NCBI GenBank assembly: GCA_963712165.1
Contig: CAVQGY010000002.1
Coordinates: 744,001-808,000 of the forward strand
Length of the DNA stretch: 64,000 nucleotides
Source: B10-G9 sp963712165
GTDB lineage: Bacteria > Chloroflexota > Anaerolineae > Anaerolineales > UBA11858
Reading direction: 5' to 3'
A model generated the notes under the pieces. The model was not told the DNA's origin. It worked only from the letters and a program-made list of their open reading frames with translations, and made no database searches. The position numbers and the translations under genes are program-made. Shown one piece after another: positions 1-8,770 of this stretch (position 1 is its first letter; each line of letters begins with the position of its first letter).

Positions 1-1
1 G

Positions 2-490
2 ACGATCGGAAAAAAAGGCTACCAGGACCAGGAAAAAACCATGAAGAATATCCTGGAGGAATCTGAAAGCTTGAGAGCTGAATTGCGAGAAGCAGTGGAC
101 CGGGACGCAGAGGCTTTTAACAGGGTCATGGCTGCTTATCAAAGGCCAAAATCGGATCCTGATCGGAAAGCAGCTATTCAGGATGCCACCCTGGGAGCAG
201 CCCTGGTCCCCCTGGAAGTGGCTGAGAAATCCTTGCGCGTAATGGGACTGGCGTTGCTAGCGGCTCGGATAGGGAACCTTAATGCGATCAGTGATGCTGG
301 ATCAGCAGTGAATCTGGCTTTCGCCTCCACAAACAGTGCTGCTTATAATGTGAGAATTAATTTGTCAGGACTGGGAGAGGGAAAGAAAACCGATAAGATG
401 AAACAGGCAATCAAATCGATTGAGGAACAAGCCTGGAAATCGTTGGATGCTGTCAAAGAAGTATTGACGAATAGGGGGGGCATTTATTAA
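2..490 (+). CDS. Cyclodeaminase/cyclohydrolase family protein (FTCD_C), 5'-truncated by window edge
   Basis: The reading frame is open from base 2, so the start lies outside the window; 162 residues are visible. They match the all-helical FTCD_C family (formiminotetrahydrofolate cyclodeaminase / methenyl-THF cyclohydrolase type). Visible hallmarks are the VDRDAEAFNRVMAAY segment, the PLEVAEKSL helix and the ISDAGSAVNLAFASTNSAAY segment, in family order. Such proteins usually have about 210 residues, so roughly the first 45 are missing. In folate metabolism the family releases ammonia from formimino-THF or interconverts methenyl- and formyl-THF; which reaction applies here cannot be decided. 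An internal ATG at 41 could be mistaken for the start, but the codons before it encode conserved family sequence (TIGKKGYQDQEKT). Confidence 0.85.
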   Translation, partial: TIGKKGYQDQEKTMKNILEESESLRAELREAVDRDAEAFNRVMAAYQRPKSDPDRKAAIQDATLGAALVPLEVAEKSLRVMGLALLAARIGNLNAISDAGSAVNLAFASTNSAAYNVRINLSGLGEGKKTDKMKQAIKSIEEQAWKSLDAVKEVLTNRGGIY

Positions 491-578
491 AGACGGCTTT
501 CCACAAGCTGATTTTATATAGATCATCAATGGGCTGAATTCCCACGGGTTCTCCGCCGGCAGGAAGCAGATATCTTTT

Positions 579-2243
579 ATGAAGAATAAATACATCTGGA
601 TCATTATTAGCGTTATTGTCATTTTAAGTCTGTTTATTGGTACAGTTGCCTGGCGCTGGAAAACGCTGCCCTGGTCTCCTGGATATCAAACCAGCACACC
701 CTATGTTCCTCCAGCGGGAGAGATTGTCCCGACTGCGACTTTCTTTATTCCTTCTACAGCGACTCCAACCGTTGAGCCAGACAGGGTCTGGCTTGACCCT
801 GTTCTTCCAAAAGGTTTGCAGGAAGAGGTCAGGCAGAGGGATGATCTCTTGATCGCAGAAACTCTGGAGAATGCCGGGACAATTTTGACCCTCAGCGGGG
901 AGAACCCACTGGCCTACTGGATTCTGGTCGCTGCCGCGCCTTTCCCGACTGTTCAGGATAGTCTGTCGTTGGCCAGTTTACAATCCGCCTGGCAGGGGGG
1001 TATCAACTCTCTGACATCTGCTCAACCCTTATTGATGAGTGAGGAGACCCGGGATATGCTGGCGCTTTTCTGGGGTGACCCGGGGCCGGGAGCGGTTGAA
1101 TCTATTGAACCTGATTATTTGTCCAGTCAGGCTTGGTCCCGTCGTCCTTCTCTGGCTATCCTGCCGTTTGATGAACTTACTCCGGATTGGAAAGTCCTCA
1201 AAGTTGGGGGCATATCACCCTTGCAGCGTGATTTCATGCCTGAGGATTATGGACTGGCTCTACCCATCTCTTCAGTGGGTACGAAACCGGAACTCTTCCA
1301 GGGAGTTGAAGGAAATCGGGATCCTGAAAAAATAACCAGCGTGGTTCTCACTGGAGTGACCGCCCTGGTGCGGGCCACTGCCTGGACGATGGAAATCAAA
1401 GGTATCAATTACCCCGCGGTGGATATCCTGGATTATCTACTTGAAGCGGATATTCTGCATATAAGCAACGAAGTTCCGTTTGTACGAGGATGCCCCTATC
1501 CTGACCCGGGCCAAGTTGGCCTGCGTTTCTGCAGCGATAGCCGCTATATTGAATTGATGGAAACGATTGGCACAGATGTCGTGGAGCTTACTGGAGATCA
1601 TTTTGGCGATCACGGTCCCCAAGCCATGCTTTATACCCTGGAGCTTTATAATGAGCGCGGTTGGCCTTACTATGGGGGAGGTTCAACCCGCCAGGATGCT
1701 CAGGAGCCGGTCTTGCTGGAGCATAATGGGAACAAGATCGCTTTCCTGGGCTGCAATGCCAAGGGTGGGGGATACGCGCCGGCAAAAGACGATTATCCCG
1801 GGGCGGTTGCCTGTGACTTCCCAAAAATGGTCAATCAGATCCAATCCCTGGTGGAGGAGGGCTACAACCCCATTGCCACCTTCCAGCATTTTGAGTACTA
1901 TACCTACCAGGCCCAGCCAAACCAGATCCGGGACGCGCATATCCTCACTGATGCCGGCGCTGTGATAGTCAGTGGCAGCCAGGCTCACCAACCCCAGGGT
2001 TTCGAAATCGAGGATGGCAGTTTTATCCACCATGGGCTGGGCAACCTGTTCTTTGACCAGATCAATGAGATCCCGCCCAATACGGCGACAGCTTTTATCG
2101 ATCGGCATATCTTTTATAATGGAAAGCACATCAGTACAGAACTGCTGACGATCCAATTCCTGGATTATGCCCGCGCCCGCCCGATGACCCCGGCAGAAAG
2201 GGAAGAACTTTTGCGGATCGTCTTTGCTGCCAGCGGATGGTGA
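579..2243 (+). CDS. CapA-like (PGA_cap) metallophosphatase-fold protein, membrane anchored
   Basis: 554 residues. An N-terminal hydrophobic helix (about residues 5-25) is followed by a Pro/Thr-rich linker (about 30-65), so the protein is probably exported and membrane tethered. The C-terminal half resembles the CapA/PgsA domain: TGDHFGDHGPQAMLYTLEL (about 338-356) stands where the family has its NNH-D-G metal motif, then a GNKIAFLGCNA strand, an ATFQHFEYY segment and a late GSQAHQPQGFEI...GLGNLFFDQ block. CapA proteins take part in poly-gamma-glutamate or polysaccharide export; the substrate here is unknown. The start ATG has AGGAAG about 12 bases upstream. The middle region (about 70-250) is not recognisable to me. 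A CTGGAG/CTCCAG hairpin follows the stop at 2246-2262. Confidence 0.75.
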   Translation: MKNKYIWIIISVIVILSLFIGTVAWRWKTLPWSPGYQTSTPYVPPAGEIVPTATFFIPSTATPTVEPDRVWLDPVLPKGLQEEVRQRDDLLIAETLENAGTILTLSGENPLAYWILVAAAPFPTVQDSLSLASLQSAWQGGINSLTSAQPLLMSEETRDMLALFWGDPGPGAVESIEPDYLSSQAWSRRPSLAILPFDELTPDWKVLKVGGISPLQRDFMPEDYGLALPISSVGTKPELFQGVEGNRDPEKITSVVLTGVTALVRATAWTMEIKGINYPAVDILDYLLEADILHISNEVPFVRGCPYPDPGQVGLRFCSDSRYIELMETIGTDVVELTGDHFGDHGPQAMLYTLELYNERGWPYYGGGSTRQDAQEPVLLEHNGNKIAFLGCNAKGGGYAPAKDDYPGAVACDFPKMVNQIQSLVEEGYNPIATFQHFEYYTYQAQPNQIRDAHILTDAGAVIVSGSQAHQPQGFEIEDGSFIHHGLGNLFFDQINEIPPNTATAFIDRHIFYNGKHISTELLTIQFLDYARARPMTPAEREELLRIVFAASGW

Positions 2244-2245
2244 TA

Positions 2246-2262
2246 CTGGAGCCTTGCTCCAG
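2246..2262 (+). terminator. Small hairpin after the CapA-like gene
   Basis: CTGGAG, a five-base loop, then CTCCAG, starting three bases after the stop codon. There is no U tract, so it may be a weak terminator or an mRNA 3'-end stabiliser. Confidence 0.3.
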
Positions 2263-2395
2263 ACTTGGAGACAAGGAGACCGGGTGACCTGGTGAGTGTC
2301 TCTCCAAACCTCCTCGTCACAGATTCTCCAGGTCATGGTTGGGATTATCAGTAGATATAGCAAAAGGTATCAGGATAGGATATTTGGAGGTAAAC

Positions 2396-3349
2396 ATGGG
2401 CAGTATTATAGATGTTCCTGGTTTTAAGGTAGGCCATGCCCAAGATATGGACGCGCTGACCGGCTGTTCGGTAGTGCTTTGTCCGCCTAACACAGTTGGG
2501 GGGGTGGACCAGCGAGGGGGTGCTCCGGGTACCCGTGAGACCGATCTGCTTCATACTTCACACCTGGTCAATCAGGTCACTGCAGTTTTGCTGACTGGCG
2601 GTTCGGCTTTTGGATTGGATGCCGCATCTGGAGTGATGCGCTTCTGTGAGGAGAATAAACTAGGATTAAACACTGGTTTGGGGATCGTGCCGATTGTGCC
2701 AGCGGCTGTCCTGTTTGATCTGGGGATTGGTGATCCCAAAGTTCGCCCGGGAGATGATATGGGTTACCAGGCTTGCCTGAATGCCTCGACCGACCCTCCC
2801 GCTTCTGGAAATGTGGGAGCGGGGACGGGGGCAACTGTGGGAAAGATCCTCACACCAAAAATGTCTACCAAATCCGGTATAGGCACAGCCAGCATCGATC
2901 TGGGCGGGGGTGGCGTGGTGGGAGCCATTGTAGCCGTGAACGCCTTTGGTGATGTGATCGACCCGGATAATGGGGAAATTCTCGCCGGGGCACGTGGTAT
3001 CAAAGGGTATGCGGACACCCTCAAGGTCATGAAAACTTTTGTCGGGAAGAAGGTGATGGGTTTTGCTTCAGGAGGATCCAACACAGTAATAGGTGTGGTG
3101 GCTACGAATGTTAAATTGGATAAGGAAGGCATCACACGAGTAGCACAGATGGCACATAATGGACTTGCCCGAACCATTAGGCCAGCATTTACTCTGCTGG
3201 ACGGGGATACCTGTTTTGCGCTCTCGTCTGGAAAGGTGGAGATAGATCAGAATATAGTGGGTGCATATGCAGCCCAGGTTTACCAGGAAGCCATCCTCGA
3301 TGCTGTCAAAAAGGCTGAGAAGGCGGGTGGGATCCCGGCTATGAAATAA
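2396..3349 (+). CDS. P1 family peptidase (DmpA-like aminopeptidase)
   Basis: 317 residues from ATG 2396. That start has TTGGAGGT a few bases upstream and begins with the family's usual IDVPGFKVGHAQD opening; the frame extends upstream to 2339 but without a better site. Family P1 (DmpA/BapA) enzymes are self-processing N-terminal-nucleophile amidases that cleave N-terminal residues or beta-peptides. Visible motifs are GGVDQRGGAPGTRETDLL (about residues 37-54), GGSAFGLDAASGVM, SGNVGAGTGATVGK and the late NTVIGVVATN block around the expected self-cleavage site. No signal peptide, so cytoplasmic. It stands alone and converges on the next gene across a perfect hairpin. Confidence 0.88.
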   Translation: MGSIIDVPGFKVGHAQDMDALTGCSVVLCPPNTVGGVDQRGGAPGTRETDLLHTSHLVNQVTAVLLTGGSAFGLDAASGVMRFCEENKLGLNTGLGIVPIVPAAVLFDLGIGDPKVRPGDDMGYQACLNASTDPPASGNVGAGTGATVGKILTPKMSTKSGIGTASIDLGGGGVVGAIVAVNAFGDVIDPDNGEILAGARGIKGYADTLKVMKTFVGKKVMGFASGGSNTVIGVVATNVKLDKEGITRVAQMAHNGLARTIRPAFTLLDGDTCFALSSGKVEIDQNIVGAYAAQVYQEAILDAVKKAEKAGGIPAMK

Positions 3350-3356
3350 GGGTACA

Positions 3357-3387
3357 GGATGCGGGATCCCTGAAGGATCCCGCATCC
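3357..3387. repeat. Perfect 13-bp inverted repeat between convergent genes
   Basis: GGATGCGGGATCC (3357-3369), a five-base loop, and its exact reverse complement (3375-3387). It lies between the ends of two convergent genes, so it may act as a bidirectional terminator although neither side has a U tract. The same 10-13 base word recurs at 7391-7470 (also between convergent genes) and at 59560-59572. Confidence 0.6.
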
Positions 3388-3400
3388 TGGAATCATCCTG

Positions 3401-4036
3401 CTATTTAGCTGTCCGCTGTTCTTCCCAGATATCCCCCTCGTTATGGTAGCCGGCTTTTTCCCAGAACCCCATCTGATCTTCGGTTAAGAATTCAAGACCG
3501 ATCAGCCACTTAGCGCCTTTCCAGAAATAGGGGGTTTTGATTCCTGAGCCAGGTATATTCCCGATCATACCCCGCAGGGGAGCACCGTGTTCCGGTGTGA
3601 GGGGACTACCATCAAAATGAGTAGCCAGTAAGAAATTCTTCTGGAGGGCGATCTCCAGGGGCAGGTTGGTGGTGTAACCTCCATCTGCATGCTGTAAGAT
3701 ATAAGCTGCGTCGGGTTTGAGTTTCAACAAACCTTCGTTGATCAGAGTGGCTAAGGAAACTCCCTTCCAGAGGGTATCGAATTTGCTCCAGCGGGTGACA
3801 CAATGAATGTCTAGTTCCACATCGGTCTGAGGAAGCTGACTGAACTCTTCCCAGGTCAAGCTGATCTCCTCTTCCACCTCCCCCCAGATCTTAAACTGCC
3901 AGGTATCAGGATTAAAAGTGGGAACACTTCCATAATGCAGGATTGGGAATTTTAGCGTAAGGCTCTGACCTGGCGGCAGTCGGCCTTCTACTCTCATCAA
4001 TTCTTCAAGTTCCCTTCGGTCAGTCGGGTTTGCCAT
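3401..4036 (-). CDS. Molybdopterin-dependent oxidoreductase (sulfite-oxidase fold), cytoplasmic
   Basis: 211 residues with the SUOX molybdopterin-binding fold. The key residue is Cys79 in the DIHCVTRWS segment, the position of the conserved cysteine that ligates molybdenum; further fold markers are the HADGGYTTNLPL strand and the GAPLRGMIGNIPG segment. Unlike YedY/MsrP there is no Tat signal: the protein starts MANPTDRREL, so it should stay in the cytoplasm. No haem or membrane partner is adjacent. Substrate unknown. It ends 11 bases from the start side of the upstream UPF0173 gene on the same strand, which suggests co-transcription. Confidence 0.85.
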   Translation of the reverse strand: MANPTDRRELEELMRVEGRLPPGQSLTLKFPILHYGSVPTFNPDTWQFKIWGEVEEEISLTWEEFSQLPQTDVELDIHCVTRWSKFDTLWKGVSLATLINEGLLKLKPDAAYILQHADGGYTTNLPLEIALQKNFLLATHFDGSPLTPEHGAPLRGMIGNIPGSGIKTPYFWKGAKWLIGLEFLTEDQMGFWEKAGYHNEGDIWEEQRTAK

Positions 4037-4047
4037 AGTTTTCCCTC

Positions 4048-4734
4048 TTAGAATTCCAGAGTTGTGTCAGGTGCCATGATCCGAACCTGGGTATCTGTTT
4101 CCCCTTCCACCCGCGCTTTCCAGGCATCCGGGTCCTGCTCGATCAAGGGCCAGGTGCTGTAATGGGCTGGGATGACAATTTTAGGCTGGATCAATTTCAC
4201 TGCTCGTAAGGCATCATCTGGGCCCATTGTATAGTTGTCACCGATCGGAAGAGCAGCCAGGTCGATCCCTTCCTCTCCAATCAAAGCCATGCCGGCGAAT
4301 AATCCTGTGTCCCCAGCAAAGTAGAGCTTTTCACCTGCGAGAGTGGTGATCAGTAAACCAGCTGGCATGCCCCCATAGGTGCCGTCCGGCAGGGATGATC
4401 CGTGAACAGCCAGAGTCAGCTTCAGGTAGCCAAAAGGATGATGGTAACCACCGCCAATATGCTGGGCGTGGACCTCCCCTCCAGACTGCTGAGCCAGCCA
4501 TTTGGCTATCTCGGCATTGGCGATGGCTTTAGCTCCTGTCCGCTTGATGATCTCGACAGCATCACCAACATGATCTCCATGGCCATGCGTGATCAGTATA
4601 TAATCGGGATTGACTTCATCCGGTTTGATTTTCGTGCTGGGGTTGCCTGTTAAAAAGGGATCGATCAGCAGATGGTATTGATCGATCTTAACCCCGAAGG
4701 TCCCATGTCCGTAAAAAGTGACCTGATAGCTCAT
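4048..4734 (-). CDS. UPF0173 metal-dependent hydrolase (metallo-beta-lactamase fold)
   Basis: 228 residues. The metallo-beta-lactamase zinc motif HGHGDH lies at about 50-55; other fold positions are the FAGDTG strand and the C-terminal IPAHYSTW histidine. Length and the opening VTFYGHGTFGVKID fit the UPF0173 group (YtkL-like), whose physiological substrate is not known. It probably forms a two-gene unit with the downstream molybdopterin oxidoreductase. The divergent HerA-like gene begins about 195 bases away, so that interval should hold both promoters. Confidence 0.87.
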   Translation of the reverse strand: MSYQVTFYGHGTFGVKIDQYHLLIDPFLTGNPSTKIKPDEVNPDYILITHGHGDHVGDAVEIIKRTGAKAIANAEIAKWLAQQSGGEVHAQHIGGGYHHPFGYLKLTLAVHGSSLPDGTYGGMPAGLLITTLAGEKLYFAGDTGLFAGMALIGEEGIDLAALPIGDNYTMGPDDALRAVKLIQPKIVIPAHYSTWPLIEQDPDAWKARVEGETDTQVRIMAPDTTLEF

Positions 4735-4928
4735 CTCCGCCTCCTCTGTCTGCGGTCTATTGGTATTTAGGCTTCCTTCCTATTATAGTCAGCCTGCAGA
4801 ATTGTTGGAAGGGAACGCGGGCGAAAAACCGGGTTGTTGGAAATGAACCCCATTACTAATTAAGGTAAAATCATCTGCAGACCGACCAGTTGCCCGTTTC
4901 CATATTCACATTCTCAGTGAGGTTGATA

Positions 4929-7391
4929 ATGACAAAACCAGAGGACCGTTTTTACTTGGGCAGGATTTTCAAAGATGGACAGGTCACTTCTGAAGACTTG
5001 ATGTATGATCCCGATGATCTGACCACACACGCTGTTTGTGTTGGCATGACCGGCTCTGGAAAAACTGGCTTGTGCATCGACCTGCTGGAAGAGGCTGCCC
5101 TGCGAGGAATCCCGGCACTGATGATCGATCCCAAAGGGGATATCACCAACGCTCTACTCCACTTTCCGGAGCTGAAAGCAGCTGACTTCACCCCCTGGGT
5201 GAATCCCGATTCAGCCCGCCGGGATGATAAGACGGTAGAACAGGCGGGAGCAGACGCCGCGGCTCTGTGGACCAAAGGTTTAGCTAAGTGGGGAATCGGA
5301 CCTGAACGGATCCGGGCATTAAAGGATTCTGCCCATTTTGCGATCTATACCCCTGGATCCGAAGCGGGAATTCCTGTCAATATCCTGGCATCGTTCAAGG
5401 CTCCTGAGATTCCCTGGGAGGATAACCGAGAATTACTGGTAGATAAAATTTCCGGAATCGTGATGGGGTTGCTGGGCCTGGTTGGACTGGATGACCTCGA
5501 TCCTGTTCGTTCCCGCGAGCACATCCTGCTCAGCAATATCTTTGAGCATTCCTGGAGTAGAGGAAAAGATCTGGATTTGACCGAATTGATCCTGCAGATC
5601 CAGAATCCACCCTTTGAAAAGTTGGGTGTATTGGAGTTGAACAGTTTCTTTCCGGAGAAAGACCGCTTGGATCTATCCATAATGCTGAACAGCATTCTCG
5701 CGTCTCCTAGCTTTCAATCCTGGATTGAGGGTGAACCGCTGAATATTGAAAAATTCCTATTTGCTCCTGATGGCCGCCCACGGCACAGTGTCTTTTATAT
5801 CGCTCACCTGTCCGATGAGGAAAGGATGTTCTTCGTTACTTTGCTCTATGCAGCTGTGGAGACCTGGATGCGCAGGCAAAAAGGATCTACTTCACTGCGG
5901 GCGCTGATGTACTTTGATGAGATCTTTGGCTACCTGCCGCCGGTGAAGAACCCGCCCTCCAAAACACCTATGCTGCGGATGTTAAAACAAGCCCGGGCTT
6001 TTGGCGTAGGGCAGGTATTGGTGACTCAAAACCCAGTAGATGTTGACTACAAAGCGCTCTCAAATGCTGGTACCTGGTTTATCGGCAAGCTTCAAACAGA
6101 GCAGGATAAGAACCGTCTCCTGGATGGTTTGGAAGGCGCCGCTCCGGGCCTGGACCGAAGGACCTATGACAAAATGATCTCCGCTCTGGATAAGAGAGTC
6201 TTCCTGCTCCATAATGTGCACGAGGATCAGCCCGTCCTATTCCATACCCGCTGGGCAATGAATTACCTGACCGGCCCCCTGACACGTGTCCAGATCCCGG
6301 CCCTGAACGCTTTAGCTGGCGCAGAGAGGCATACCCCAGCTGCGGACGTGGCAGGCATTCAGCCTGACGAAGCTCCTGCCAGGAGTTCCGCATCCAAAGC
6401 AGATGGCCTGACGAGCACCCGCCCCAATGTGCCCTCCGGGATCGATGAGTATTATTTTCCAAACAGATTGAGTTTTTTCAAGGCAGTTGAAAAGGCGGGG
6501 ATCTCAGTCCCCCAGGATCCAGTATTTCAGGTGATCTATAAACCAGCCCTGGTCGCCCAGGCTGCGGTCCGGTTCTTAAAACGGAATTACAACCTGGATT
6601 ATGACCTGATTACTACCGCGCTGGTTCGGGAACCCGATCGCACCGGCCGGATCCGATGGGATGATTGGTCCGCGGAGCCGATCGATATCGATGCTCTTGA
6701 GCCTGCTGCCCGTTCAGAGGCCCGCTTCCAGGATCTGACTGCACCACTAACGGAGGGGACCAAGATCAAGGAGCTGGAAACCGATTTCAAGGACTGGATC
6801 TACCACTCTGTGACCTTGACTGTCCGCTCCAATGAGGAGCTGGAAGTATTTGCTGGCCCACAGGTATCACAGGGAGATTTCAGACGCATGTGCGCAGAGG
6901 CAGCCAAGAGCGCCCTTGAGGTTGAAAAGGATAAGGTGGAAAGCTCATTCGAGAAGAAGCTTGATACCATCAAGGATCGTCTGATGCGTGAGCAGCGCGA
7001 GCTGGATGAGGATGAGGCAGAGCTGTCCCAGCGCAAATTGGAAGAAGTAGGTACCCATGCCGAAAACCTGATCAGCCTCCTGGCGGGACGACAGCGCAGG
7101 ATGACCACCTCATTGACAAAACGGAGAATGACCAGTCAGGCCAAAGCGGACGTGAAGGAATCCCTGGATGCCATTGAGCAGTATAAGAAGGAGATCGTGG
7201 AGCTGGAAAGGGAGCGCCTTCAGTCTCTGGAAGAAGTGGAAGTTAAGTGGCAGGAAATCCTGGAAAATACAATTGAGATTCCGGTTACTCCTTATAAGAA
7301 GGATATCCTGATTGAGCTTTTCGGGGTTGCCTGGATACCGTATTATCTCTACGATGATGATGGGCGCAAGGTTGAACTGGCGGCGTATTAG
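4929..7391 (+). CDS. HerA-like ATP-binding protein (DUF87/DUF853-type ATPase) with C-terminal coiled coil
   Basis: 820 residues from ATG 4929 (GAGGT shortly upstream; an in-frame start at 4890 is possible but has no site). The Walker A motif GMTGSGKT is at about 39-46, followed by MIDPKGDI typical of HerA/VirD4-like ATPases. ALMYFDEIFGYLPP carries the Walker B acid residue, and LVTQNPVDVDYKALSN is the sensor region. The C-terminal third is highly charged and heptad-like (roughly 640-760), probably coiled coil. HerA relatives act as hexameric DNA translocases, often with a NurA nuclease; no nurA gene is adjacent, so the role is open. Transcribed alone. Confidence 0.8.
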   Translation: MTKPEDRFYLGRIFKDGQVTSEDLMYDPDDLTTHAVCVGMTGSGKTGLCIDLLEEAALRGIPALMIDPKGDITNALLHFPELKAADFTPWVNPDSARRDDKTVEQAGADAAALWTKGLAKWGIGPERIRALKDSAHFAIYTPGSEAGIPVNILASFKAPEIPWEDNRELLVDKISGIVMGLLGLVGLDDLDPVRSREHILLSNIFEHSWSRGKDLDLTELILQIQNPPFEKLGVLELNSFFPEKDRLDLSIMLNSILASPSFQSWIEGEPLNIEKFLFAPDGRPRHSVFYIAHLSDEERMFFVTLLYAAVETWMRRQKGSTSLRALMYFDEIFGYLPPVKNPPSKTPMLRMLKQARAFGVGQVLVTQNPVDVDYKALSNAGTWFIGKLQTEQDKNRLLDGLEGAAPGLDRRTYDKMISALDKRVFLLHNVHEDQPVLFHTRWAMNYLTGPLTRVQIPALNALAGAERHTPAADVAGIQPDEAPARSSASKADGLTSTRPNVPSGIDEYYFPNRLSFFKAVEKAGISVPQDPVFQVIYKPALVAQAAVRFLKRNYNLDYDLITTALVREPDRTGRIRWDDWSAEPIDIDALEPAARSEARFQDLTAPLTEGTKIKELETDFKDWIYHSVTLTVRSNEELEVFAGPQVSQGDFRRMCAEAAKSALEVEKDKVESSFEKKLDTIKDRLMREQRELDEDEAELSQRKLEEVGTHAENLISLLAGRQRRMTTSLTKRRMTSQAKADVKESLDAIEQYKKEIVELERERLQSLEEVEVKWQEILENTIEIPVTPYKKDILIELFGVAWIPYYLYDDDGRKVELAAY

Positions 7392-7470
7392 GATGCGGGA
7401 TCATTAAGCGACTTGCTGGAAATATATTGAAAAAATGCGGGATCTGTTTTCTTCAGAGGATCCCGCATCC
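7391..7470. repeat. GGATGCGGGATC direct and inverted repeats between convergent genes
   Basis: Two left arms (7391-7402 and 7435-7444) carry GGATGCGGGATC or its ATGCGGGATC core, and one right arm (7459-7470) carries the complement GATCCCGCATCC. Either left arm can pair with the right arm (12 bp or 10 bp). Same word as the hairpin at 3357-3387 and again between converging genes. Confidence 0.55.
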
Positions 7471-7477
7471 TGCTTAT

Positions 7478-8002
7478 TTAAAACAAGCCATACACAAAGA
7501 CAGCCAAGAAGCCCATCACGAGCCCGACCAGGGTTCCACCAAGGATATCTGAAATATAATGTACGCCTAATCCGATCCGGGAGAGATCCACCAGGATCGT
7601 CCAAGCCAGCAAGATCAGTCCGATCCACCAAAAGCCGGTCAGCAGCATGATCAGCGTGAGCATGATCGCTCTTGCTGCGTGACCGGACGGGAATGAATGG
7701 GGGTCGGAGCTGCGGTAGATCTGTCCCCACTCCCCCTCGGGTCGGGGGCGCTTAACCGCAAATTTTATAATAAGAACACAGAGCGCGGTGAAGAATATCC
7801 CCAGAAAGAGCAGAGAGATCTGCGGTCGCCAGGATTTGGGACCCAAAAACCAGAGCAGGGCCAGTCCGGCTCCCCAGAACCAGGAGTCACCAGAATGGGC
7901 TAGAAATGCAGCGGCAGCCTTAAGGCCTGTCCTGCTTTCAGGAATTCGGGCTCGCTGGGTATATTTGGCATCGATCTCAATCAGCCTTTCCAGGGGAATC
8001 AT
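7478..8002 (-). CDS. PAP2-family phosphatase
   Basis: 174 residues with several membrane spans. All three parts of the PAP2 signature are visible: KFAVKRPRP (K-x5-RP variant), FPSGHAAR, and SRIGLGVHYISD (SR-x5-H-x3-D). Members dephosphorylate lipid phosphates such as undecaprenyl diphosphate or phosphatidic acid at the membrane; which one is unknown. The gene is last in a run of three minus-strand genes (with the nucleotidyltransferase and quinate-dehydrogenase-like genes), three bases after the preceding stop, so it is probably co-transcribed. Confidence 0.85.
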   Translation of the reverse strand: MIPLERLIEIDAKYTQRARIPESRTGLKAAAAFLAHSGDSWFWGAGLALLWFLGPKSWRPQISLLFLGIFFTALCVLIIKFAVKRPRPEGEWGQIYRSSDPHSFPSGHAARAIMLTLIMLLTGFWWIGLILLAWTILVDLSRIGLGVHYISDILGGTLVGLVMGFLAVFVYGLF

Positions 8003-8005
8003 AGA

Positions 8006-8770
8006 TCAGGCCAGCTCCCTGAATGCTATTTCTAACTGATGGGGCTTGTCAATGTCCATACCAATCTCTGGATAAGGGCAGTTCAATCCACGGCCAGTGA
8101 TATCAAGCCGCTTGGTGACTTTGCGAACGGCGTCTTCAAGAGTTAAGCGGCGCAGGAGGAGCAGGAGCAGGACATCAAATCCTATTAATCTCGCTTGGTG
8201 GAGGTATGTTTTTCTAGCCTCGAAGAGTTTCCGCCAAAAGTCCTTCCTGTTCTTGTACAGGTCCAGCTTGATCACTCCAAGGTCCCCACCGCAAACATTC
8301 ATATCCCGCAGCTTTACATAGGATCTGGCAGAGTCCGGGAAACGTTTTTCCATCTGGCTTTGTTCAATAACGCAGTAACATAGATCGTCATCCGTTTCCA
8401 GGGCAGTTTGTAATACCCAGTCCACACCTTCTGCTGTGAGCATGGGGATATCGCAGGAAACCAGGGCTACTCTCTCTGCTTTAGGTTTGTGTGCCAGCAG
8501 AGCTTCCGCGCCTAGTTGGAAGTTGTGGATGTAGTCATCGCCTGCGGGCTTGAAATCCAGGATCTTGGTGGAGCGGAGATCATTCCGCATCTCTTCAATC
8601 CCCACAACCACGATACTGTCTATCGATGAAGATCTGTCCAGGGCATCAAGCACCCATTGGACCATGGATTTTTTCCCGATCTGGAGGGCGGCCTTGGGTT
8701 TTCCTTTTGTATATGGGTAAAGTGGAGAATCTGGATCAGGAACTCCTCCAGCAAGTAGAATGGCATCCAT
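8006..8770 (-). CDS. Nucleotidyltransferase family protein (MobA/GlmU-N-like fold)
   Basis: 254 residues. The N-terminal MDAILLAGG...KGKPKAALQIGKKSMVQWVLDAL is the classical nucleotide-binding start of NTP transferases (signature GG followed by a lysine), and VALVSCDIPMLTAEGVDWVL supplies the metal-binding aspartate. Such enzymes transfer NMP to a sugar phosphate, cofactor or alcohol. The target is not evident. Its start overlaps the stop of the upstream gene as TAATG (8768-8772), so the two are translationally coupled. Family resemblance to MobA or MocA is only at fold level; no molybdopterin genes are adjacent. Confidence 0.75.
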   Translation of the reverse strand: MDAILLAGGVPDPDSPLYPYTKGKPKAALQIGKKSMVQWVLDALDRSSSIDSIVVVGIEEMRNDLRSTKILDFKPAGDDYIHNFQLGAEALLAHKPKAERVALVSCDIPMLTAEGVDWVLQTALETDDDLCYCVIEQSQMEKRFPDSARSYVKLRDMNVCGGDLGVIKLDLYKNRKDFWRKLFEARKTYLHQARLIGFDVLLLLLLRRLTLEDAVRKVTKRLDITGRGLNCPYPEIGMDIDKPHQLEIAFRELA

